Positions 48,116 through 55,684 of a stretch of DNA of 55,684 bases are shown here, in pieces (within the stretch, counting starts at the first letter, position 1; every line of letters starts with the position of its first letter). The stretch comes from Chara braunii (Eukaryota > Streptophyta > Charophyceae > Charales > Characeae): contig BFEA01000562.1 in assembly GCA_003427395.1 (NCBI GenBank), positions 772,126 through 827,809 on the forward strand, given 5' to 3'. Under the pieces are notes generated by a model, which was given only the letters and a program-made list of their open reading frames with translations, searched no databases and was not told where the DNA came from. Made by a program: the position numbers and the translations under genes.

Positions 48116-49180
48116 TTAGTAACATTTGTCCGTCAGATCGAACTCAGTAGTCAGCGCACCTGAGAAGTCCGGTCTGCGCGACAAGGCATCAGCAACCTTG
48201 CTGTACTCCCCTTTGAGATACCGAGGGTCAAAGTCATATTGCTCAATGACTTTGATCCAACGCTTGAGAGCGTTAGAGAGTACCGGCTGTGTTCTCATCC
48301 ATCTCAGGGTCTGATGATCAGTCCGAAGGATGAAGAACCGCCCAAGGAGGTAGTGTCTCAAATGGGTAAGAGCCTTGTATACCGCATAGAGTTCCTTCTC
48401 ATAAGTGGATTTAGCCAACTTCTGAGACGGCATTTTCTTGGACATGTTCTCTACTGGCCTCAACTTTGACCCCTCCTGCTGCGCAAGCACGGCGCCAATG
48501 CCATATGGGCTGGCATCCGTTGTAACTATAAACGGCTTGTCAGGATCAGGAAGTTTCAAGACTTCATAGTGCGTCAATGCATACTTCAGATGTCTGAAAG
48601 CAGCCTCGCACTTATCTGTCCACTCCCAAGGGGTGTCAAGGCGGGTCAGATCAGTCAAAGGAGTGGCCACTATGCTGTAGTTCTTAACGAAAGTCCTATA
48701 GTAGCCTGTCATTCCTAAGAAAGATCTCATCTCTGTCACAGACTGAGGACGTGGCCAATCACGAATGCTGGCCACCTTCGCGTCATCGGGCTTCAACTCT
48801 TCTGCGGAGATCTCATGACCCAAGTACAAGACATGGGTGCGGCCAAACTCGCATTTCTCACTGTTGATCTTGAACTTGTGCTGTCGCAGGAGACCGAGGA
48901 CTTTGTCCAAGTGTGCAACATGTTCCTCGACAGTCTTACTAAAAATAAGTATGTCATCAAGGTACACGATGACAAACTTATCCAAGTAGTCATGGAATAT
49001 CCGATTCATAGCGTGTTGAAAGGTGCCAGGAGCATTGCAAAGGCCGAAAGGCATCACCACAAACTCGTACAGACCGTACCTGGTCTGAAAAGCGGTTTTG
49101 TGTTGATCCTCGGGCCGTATGGCAATCTGATGGTACCCGGACTTCAGATCTATCTTGCTGAAGTATCGACACCCTTGCAC
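48116..49180 (-). pseudogene. Gypsy pol: reverse transcriptase (palm) and RNase H
   Basis: The frame begins MQGCRYFSKIDLKSGYHQIA (first catalytic Asp in KIDL) and carries MPFGLCNAPGTFQ and the active-site FVIVYLDDILIFSK (YLDD). RNase H residues follow: PFIVTTDASPYGIGAVLAQ, KSTYEKELYAV, FILRTDHQTLRWM and KVADALSRRPD. All key catalytic residues are present. The 5' break at ~49165-49198 is a short direct duplication (CTATCTTGCTGAAGTATC twice, 33 bp apart on the plus strand) that shifts the frame and truncates the RT fingers. Confidence 0.95.
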
Positions 49181-49181
49181 T

Positions 49182-49856
49182 CTATCTTGCTGAAGTATCT
49201 AGGAGACCGATGCGCAGTAGGGGCTCTCTGTTCTTGACAGTGATGGCATTGAGGCCCCTATAGTCAATGCACATCCTAAGGGTTCCCTCCTTCTTAGGCA
49301 TGAATAAAACTGGAGACCCATAAGGAGAGACACTCGGCCGGATCCATCCCTTCTCTACGAGTTCCTTGAGTTGGCGGCGAAGCTCATCAAGCTCGCCTGG
49401 AGACATCCGATAGATCCTACCCCTTAGAATACTAGACCCTGGGATAATCTCTATTGCGTGGACGACCTCCCTTTCAACAACCGCTGTCGGCTCTTCAAAT
49501 AGATCAGGNTACTTAGCAACTACTCCCTCTATCTCTGGCGGCATTTTCACCGGCTCGCCTGCAGCGGAGACATAAACTAAGTACATACCCTCCTCCTGAT
49601 TTTGCTTATAATAATTATAGAACGCGGCCGCACANATGCACCCATAGGACTCAATCAGACTACTAGCTTTGAACTTATGTAATCTGGCGGTCCCTCCACC
49701 TGGCAACGTGTGTTTGACCACTTTTCGGTCCCANTCAAACTGNGGCTGTGCTACAGATAGGTAGTACATACCTAGTAACATGTCCATTGGGAGNTCGTCA
49801 CTTACCANGAACGAGACACGATGTCTCAAGTCCCTCCCGCGTACGGGAAAACACAC
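49182..49856 (-). pseudogene. Gypsy pol: protease end, connector and RT fingers
   Basis: The frame contains LPMDMLLGMYYLSVAQ (the conserved second protease motif), a ~100-residue connector, then [40 protein letters not shown] and [15 protein letters not shown]. These are the RT fingers, where VLFMPKK and the MCIDYRGLN block are diagnostic. It carries several single Ns (49509, 49635, 49734, 49743, 49794, 49808). A frameshift near 49.85 kb separates it from the protease active-site part. Confidence 0.9.
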
Positions 49857-50245
49857 TCTACATCATGGAGGTAGTCGTTAACTACCATACGCTGTTTGTT
49901 GGCACAGGTCGACTCCACAGGTCGACTCAGGCGCTGCACTTGCCCCTGTAAGCGCAGCCTCTCAACGCACGCGCGNCTAATAAANTTCCTAGTCGAGCAA
50001 GTGTCATAATAGGCCCCGGCCTTGCGGCCTCCTATGACTACCTCGCTGACAAACATTTCACTCTTAGGGGCTTTAACTAACGCCGTCCAAGAAGCTAGTG
50101 GATCTGATCTAGACCACTCATGCTCTAGCTCCTCTAAGGATTCAAACACATTCATCGAACAGAGGGTCGATGGGTCTAAATGTGTTTGCGGGACAACTGA
50201 AGAGTCTGTAGCTTGGGCCATCTCCCGCGAAGGTGAATCCACCAT
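49826..50245 (-). pseudogene. Gypsy protease, active-site part
   Basis: The region GGRKAGAYYDTCSTR, an unresolved residue, FI, then RACVERLRLQGQVQ is the retroviral-type aspartic protease core. The usual Asp-Thr-Gly or Asp-Ser-Gly triad reads Asp-Thr-Cys here, which would inactivate the enzyme if real. Ns lie at 49976 and 49985 next to the active site, so consensus error is possible. About 60 residues of Ser/Glu-rich linker precede it. Confidence 0.8.
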
Positions 50246-50274
50246 CGCAACCCTAGTAGGAACAGCTACTATCC

Positions 50275-51840
50275 CTACTGGCCCGACGTGTTTCCTGGAG
50301 CACTTCTTGAAGAACTAGCAATGTCGCTACCAACGGGTTGAGAGGATCCTACCGCCGACCCCATAGTGGGCGGGATCTTCTCGGTGACCTTCCTATTGCG
50401 GCACTTGTACATGCTATGACCATATTGACCATACTTAATACAAGCTTGCCGTGCCCACCGATCTCTCCACACGTCCTCAGCTAGACCCGCTTTCTCCCAT
50501 GGAGGAGCATTGGGGTCTATTTGACTCTTCTACCGGAATCCCCTAGGGCGTCTACCGGTCCCTTTACCTTTTTGTTGGGTTACGGCGACGACTACTCCAC
50601 CCTCTGAAGTATCGCCACCTGCCTCTGCACCTACTCCCTCCTGGAGGTTGCCGTCCAACTCGATGGTTGAACCATCATTGTCGACAAACATTAAGCGACC
50701 CTTTGTCTTCGAGTTGGGAGGCAGTGTCTTCTTTCTCCCTTCCGTAGTGGGTGCCTGTCCATGCCCTATCTTTGCTTCTAGGTCTAGGGCCACCTTGCTG
50801 AACGAAGGAAAGTTGTGCATATTAATGTTGGCCTCTTTCGCCAACTGGTTCCGGAGCGGCAGAGATAAGGTCCTCAAGTACGAAGTTAGTAGGACCTGGG
50901 GGTCATAACGTACCCCTGGAACACAAATCAAACACTCTACAGCGTCGGTGGCATCCCTTACTGACTTAAACTGCCGAGTGTGTAGTGTGAGGATCGCATC
51001 AGTGGCCTTTTGAACCTCCTGCGGATCATGCCACCTATCTTCCACCATTTTCAAGAAATCTTTCAATTTTTGAAAGGCTGCCCAAGAGCGGAAGTCATAA
51101 CCGTACCCCTGGAGTTGCACTAGCCCGCTCAACCATCTCGCTGCACTACCCTCCAGGTAGGAAGCAACCACAAGCACTTCTTCGTGTGGCAAGGTGAGTT
51201 TACACTTGACATTTACCGACACTGCCCTCAACCATGTGTCGAGATTTTCGCCTCTCTTGTCCCCTGTAAAGGGTTTGGGAGCGGCGATGGCCGTCTTTGG
51301 AACCCACAGACTTTGTCTCGGTCCCTGCACCAACCCGGGTTGTGGACCCGACGATACAGGTTGTTGTGCTAGCTGCTGGGGCTATGTGCCTTGAGGTTGC
51401 ACTGCTTGTGAGACAGCAGGCTGCATGGTGACTGCAACTTGTGACGGACTTGGAGTAAACACTGTCTGAACAGGAACCTGCAAACTACTCCCTGCTGTTA
51501 CCCCTCCTGACAGAGGTATGCCCAAGGAAAAGATAGCAACCGATGAAGGGGCTATATATGGGGATACCCCAGTCACCGGTGGAACAGAAAGAGGAGGATA
51601 TGGCACGAGCCAGGCACCAGGCCCTACTGGTGATGGTGTTGCCTGAGCACGNCCTGCCAACACGGCTAGGCTTTGTTGAATGTCCTGAAGGAGGGTAGTT
51701 TGATGCTCCTGCATCTCCATTACGCCTAGCAGGGCCCTCCTAACTACCTTCACATCTTCATCCATATGCGTCAAGTCCATCGTCTCTAACTCCTCTATGT
51801 CTGCCCCTCTCTGTTGCATCCTGGCTCTTCTTCTAATCAT
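50275..51840 (-). pseudogene. Gypsy gag (retrotrans_gag plus zinc knuckle), two in-frame TAG stops
   Basis: One continuous frame, 51840 down to 50275, is interrupted by TAG at 51384-51382 and at 50532-50530. Part 1 is a Gln/Pro/Ser-rich linker. Part 2 holds the capsid-like core: PKPFTGDKRGENLDTWLRAV, then YLEGSAARWLSGLVQLQ and FLKMVEDRWHDPQ, as in the retrotrans_gag family. Part 3 has the zinc knuckle CIKYGQYGHSMYKC, in which the second Cys of CX2CX4HX4C is Tyr. Both stops are amber, so readthrough cannot be excluded, but decay or consensus error is simpler. Confidence 0.88.
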
Positions 51841-52246
51841 TATCTTTCTCCCTTTTTATCTTTCCTAATGCCTGCTGTAGCTGTGCNTCTTGCAGGGCTG
51901 CCTGTTGGATGGCGACATCCTCTGGGGACAACACCGCGGGCTGGCTTGCCATTAAGCCAGTGGACTGACTCACGGTCTGCACGACCGTGGACCCGGCGGT
52001 ACCTNAACTTCCGGCTTGGGAAGTCTGCTGCGCAGACGTGCTCATGGCTGTGGTAGCCATGGCTGCTATAGCACTGGCCTCGCTAGCAAATGCCCTGCTG
52101 GCCTCGGCTGCTCTAGCTCTCCTTTCCCTTTGTCGGCGGAACAGTTCCCTATCACCCTTCGGTCCTAAAGACACATGGGATACCGGTCCTCTAAACGATC
52201 GTAAGGTCCTGCAGTCGTCCTCTCCGGTGTCCTCCACGTCGCTCAT
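51833..52246 (-). pseudogene. Gypsy gag N-terminal segment
   Basis: A 137-codon frame starting MSDVEDTGEDDCRTLRS is first acidic, then Arg-rich (RELFRRQRERRARAAEA), then Ala/Ser/Thr/Gln-rich. Its end overlaps the start of the next gag frame by eight bases (ATGATTAG), in a +1 relation. This is either the break of one original gag or a two-frame arrangement. Ns at 52005 and 51887 again reflect an ambiguous consensus. Confidence 0.7.
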
Positions 52247-53496
52247 AGGCTACAACACTGTGCACTGTCCACACTAGATCATTTTAGATGCCTACCGCAG
52301 CATAGTACACAGACCAATTAATTAGTGGTGGCTATCAGAACAGATCTCATTTGGGGTCAACAGGTAAGTAAGGTTCCTATTGTCAATACTATTTTTAGCA
52401 AGATTAGTTCCCAAAGAGAGAGAACATCAGGAATAGATAATATTCTAAACTAATGCTGTCTGTCAGATGTCACATGGTTGTCCATCTAACTAATCAATAA
52501 TAAAAATAATGTTGACTGACCGGGTCTGTTCACAGTTTGGAATTTAAACCCGAACTTATAATCTGAAATCTACCCCTCCCTTTGTTCTTCCCAATGTCAC
52601 GGTGTCACGTTTCTTTGCATCAGAAGCCAAGCGTATCTCAAAGGTGTGCAATCCGGTCCCACCCCTGTGCCCCGGGTTATCGTCGAGCAAGGCAGCCACA
52701 NCACTCTTATTTACCCTCGTACGCCGACGAGCCTTCCACTCGGATGATCTGGCTGATCAAGAGGCAATTTAACGTCCGCCCCCAAGTGACATCAGGAATT
52801 ATTTTACGTNGCAGCAGNACGANGATCACAGCCAGATCAGAGCCGAGTCNCCAGCCANAAATGTTTATAGACGGTCTGGTAAGCGTCTGTAGAGGCTTCC
52901 ACACTCGAGTTAACCCCTATCATGCGCAAGCAGCAGAACCAACGACTTGCAGCGAAGCATGCGTGTACTACACCCAGTGGGTTGGCATGGTGACCGTGAC
53001 TTCGTCCAGGGCCCTTCAAGAAGCTCCGCCCGTCTTCCCCCAGATGCTCCACGTGAACAATCGCGACTCTCAAGGTTGAGCGCACACGACACCTCACGAT
53101 GAGAGGACTCTCAAGACAGAACTCACAACCTCACGGTAAGAAGTGATGAAGAGGGTAGGTAAGGTTAAGAGCAACGTACCTCGTTCATGCTGCCCCCAAC
53201 CACAGAGATAATCTCACCAGATGACCTGAAGATGATTGCGATGACCAGTCACAACATCGGCACAACCAGCATTTCGCCGTTCCACCTCAGCCTCAATCAC
53301 CAAACAGATAGTTCTCATCACACTGCGAACACCCAATATTCACACCTTAGCCTTCCAGGCGATGCACCTCACCACCTGGGTCACCTTCACACTCGTCTCC
53401 ACCCTCCTCACTACACACCACTTACGGCCAAACTCTCCCAGCATGTATGTACCGTATAAGGCAGAAGACAAGTGCCAGATGAGCGCAATCGTACCA
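52247..53496 (-). other. 5' leader of the Gypsy element
   Basis: About 1.25 kb between the PBS and gag. Single Ns cluster at 52.70-52.86 kb. A 165-codon plus-strand frame (52582-53079) is antisense to the element and not supported. No separate feature was recognised. Confidence 0.6.
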
Positions 53497-53510
53497 CAGC
53501 TCCGATACCA
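53497..53510 (-). promoter_or_regulatory. Primer-binding site, initiator tRNA-Met type
   Basis: On the minus strand TGGTATCGGAGCTG lies three bases after the LTR end (GCA|ATT|TGGTATCGG). It differs at one position from TGGTATCAGAGC, the initiator-methionine PBS common in plant LTR retrotransposons. It fixes both the element's orientation and the inner LTR boundary. Confidence 0.9.
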
Positions 53511-53513
53511 AAT

Positions 53514-55684
53514 TGCAAGGAAGATGAGCATTAGCGAACTTCAGCAATCAAACCGCATCATACATATGAGCCCAGATAGTNTTGACCTCNAACCACAGCA
53601 GACTGGCATCACGAGATACACCAAATAAGAACACACCAAGAGTTCAAAATTGACAATGCTGAAGTAGTCCCATCATCATCAACTACGAACCAGAGTTGAT
53701 ATCCTATTGGCGCTCGGCGCCCAGACTACAGGTGGCAGATCCTATCTAGCCTATACTACGAAGCAGAGTGATGACATCAACAGCATTCCCGAAGTACGAG
53801 CATATGGCGACCAATCAGCACCAGGTATGTCTCTCGTAACACTCACAACCCCGATCCACACCGCACAGATGCCACTAGCACCCCAAGGACCACCCTGCGC
53901 TTCACCTAGCATACAGCAGCGCAGCTTGGCTATGGCTGCGTGCTCCCTCCTACTCGCCCGTGAGAGCGTGAGTGCCAGCCAGCCAGCGGATTGCGCAGCA
54001 GCACTCACGCAGCATGCAGCCAGCACCCGAATGCCGAATGAGGAGGCAGGCCCTTCCCTATATCGNAGTGGCCTGCCNNCGTCCAGTCCAGGAAGCTTCC
54101 GGTAGGCCCCGGTAGGCACAGGCCCAGTCACGAAGAGAGCAGGCCTTGGGCCTGAAGTGGTTGCATGCGCCCAACTGCTTTCGGCCTGTGTTTGGCCCGG
54201 TACCCGTATCCAGCCCACGGCCTGCTTCACATTCATTTACACAGGCGGCCCAGGGCCTGGATTCATTCAACCAACTGGCACAACGCAACTGTCTGCAGAT
54301 AGGGCCCCTTAGGGGCTAAGCGGGCGTAGCCTTGGCACTTAGCTTTTTCGATCCGTGGATGGAGAGCGTTTTGCTTCCGTCAAACACGGGGCCATCCAGA
54401 ATCTGATATGATCACCAACCGTTTTCCTCTGAATGGAAACACTGGTTCGTTGTATCATTTCAATTTTCAGATGAATCTGGACTGGAAATCGCACCCGATA
54501 AAGACATATATATGCGCTGACCCCAACCCGAGCTCAGCCAGATGCAGGTAGTCGACCATCATGCATCTGCTCCATCATTATAATAATAAATGGTGCATTT
54601 ATAACAAACAAAATGTTGGATTTATAATAGTGATAATTTGGAAAATACCCTCATTGGCTGAGATATATGCCAAAATGCCCCTGAACGATTTGGGTAGAGC
54701 GAATTGCCCTTTTGGGCCGAAATCTTTTTGTTGTGCCCCTGTCAGGCGGGTGTGCAACTTTGCAATCTGGACCTCTCCGTTTGGGCCTTGGGCCTTTTTT
54801 AATAGCACCTAGGAGAAGTTGACAAGTACTGGGGTATTTGGCAAAGTTGGACGGTACCCAGTAGGGGTATACTGCAAAGATGGGCGTCCAACCGACGCCA
54901 GGGGTATTTCACAAAATATTTTTTTTGCCAGAGGGGCATTCCTCTCTACCCACATCTTTAAGGGGCATTTTGGCAAATATCTCAACTTATGGGGGTATTT
55001 TGTAAATTATCCCTTTATAATCAGATGGGGGATTTGTAATTAAAAAAAGAAAGACGCAGAGAGAGTCCAGCCCACACCTTCGGTCTCTCATATCGTCCGC
55101 TCCACATCTATCACCACTTGGAGCCGCTCTCTCTCTCTCCTTGCGCATGGTCGTACAAGCAAGGAGGATTGGATGAAGCACCTGAATCTGGTTGTGTGTT
55201 GCCTCATAGATACAGAAAAGCAGAGTAATACCGATTTTTTTAACCTCTCCACGAACACGTCCAGATTCAGGAGTTACATCCAATTGCCCTTGCTACTGGG
55301 ACCTTGCCATCGCCAAGGGCTTGCCAATTACAACATGATCGCCAAGCGCTTGCCAATTACGGCAAGGAGGATTGGATGAACCACCTGAATCTGGTTGTGT
55401 TTTGCCTCATAGATACAGAAAAGAAGAGTAATACCGATTTTTTTAACCTCTCCACGGACACGTCCGGATTCCGGAGTTACATCCAATTTTCTTTGCTACT
55501 GGGACCTTGCCATCGCCAAGAGCTTCCCAATTACGCCATCCAAGTAACGCCATCGCCAAGGAATTGCCAAGTACGCCATCGCCAATTGGCAAGAGCTTGT
55601 TGCCAATTACGCCATCGCCAAGCACTTGTCAATTACGCCACATAAAGCCATCGCCAAGGGCTTGCCGATTACGCCATAGCCCAA
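53514..55684 (-). mobile_element. 5' LTR of the Ty3/Gypsy element (runs to window end)
   Basis: A copy of 44456-46626 with only a handful of differences, all within the first ~120 bases (GGAAGATGAG versus GGAAAATGAG, two Ns, one G/T). Beyond 53620 I see no difference, including the three Ns at the same relative positions (54066, 54078, 54079 against 45008, 45020, 45021). It stops at GCCCAA at the window edge, the same point where the other copy meets an N, so the outer LTR end is unresolved. Confidence 0.9.

Noticed and set aside
52582-53079. 165-codon plus-strand frame
   Set aside because: It is antisense to the Gypsy leader, contains many Ns and has no domain.

Overview
This is nuclear DNA from a eukaryote, most likely a streptophyte (plant-lineage) green organism. 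A charophyte alga such as Chara is my best guess, but I could not search for it. The evidence is: plant-type U6 snRNA copies (5' end CCTTCGGGACATCCG), TTTAGGG telomere-type repeats near 6.04-6.11 kb, a plant-style initiator-Met primer-binding site in the retrotransposon, GT-AG exon signals, long microsatellites, and dense poly(A)-tailed retroposons and miniature inverted-repeat elements (MITEs). Genes are sparse and broken by introns, so most long open frames are shadows of repeats.

Layout. 0-3.4 kb: two phase-compatible exons of an unrecognised minus-strand gene, with U6 relics between and around them. 3.6-7 kb: TC-rich minisatellites, a U6 retrocopy with target-site duplication, telomere-like repeats and a SINE-like retroposon. 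7-13.1 kb: candidate exons of a second minus-strand gene centred on a 2.3-kb Glu/Lys-rich coiled-coil exon. 13.6-16.4 kb: minisatellites, a 187-bp tandem duplication, and a U2 snRNA retrocopy inserted inside a SINE-like element. 17.7-19.75 kb: a dense chain of short perfect hairpins. 20-26.8 kb: GC-rich sequence, a minisatellite interrupted by a TIR transposon, and a sequencing-adapter artefact. 26.86-29.26 kb: adjacent and nested inverted-repeat elements sharing the motif GGACCCCAC, with a 95-base gap. 29.5-35.5 kb: tRNA-related SINEs, two abutting foldback elements and a pogo/Tc1-like MITE array. 36-44.4 kb: U6 copies and several further MITE families. 44.456 kb to the end: a minus-strand Ty3/Gypsy chromovirus-like LTR retrotransposon, frame-broken in gag and pol.

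How it fits together. The window reads as a repeat-dominated landscape where LINE-type machinery (none intact here) has repeatedly copied small structured RNAs (U6 seven times, U2 twice, tRNA-like heads) while DNA transposons left short TIR derivatives. Several features concern the assembly rather than biology: a Nextera mate-pair junction at 23556-23593, near-identical LTR copies carrying Ns at the same relative positions, scattered single Ns inside the retrotransposon, and a scaffold gap.

No rRNA gene, CRISPR array, bacterial operon or intact protein-coding gene was found. Exon calls rest on splice signals, phase and composition only.
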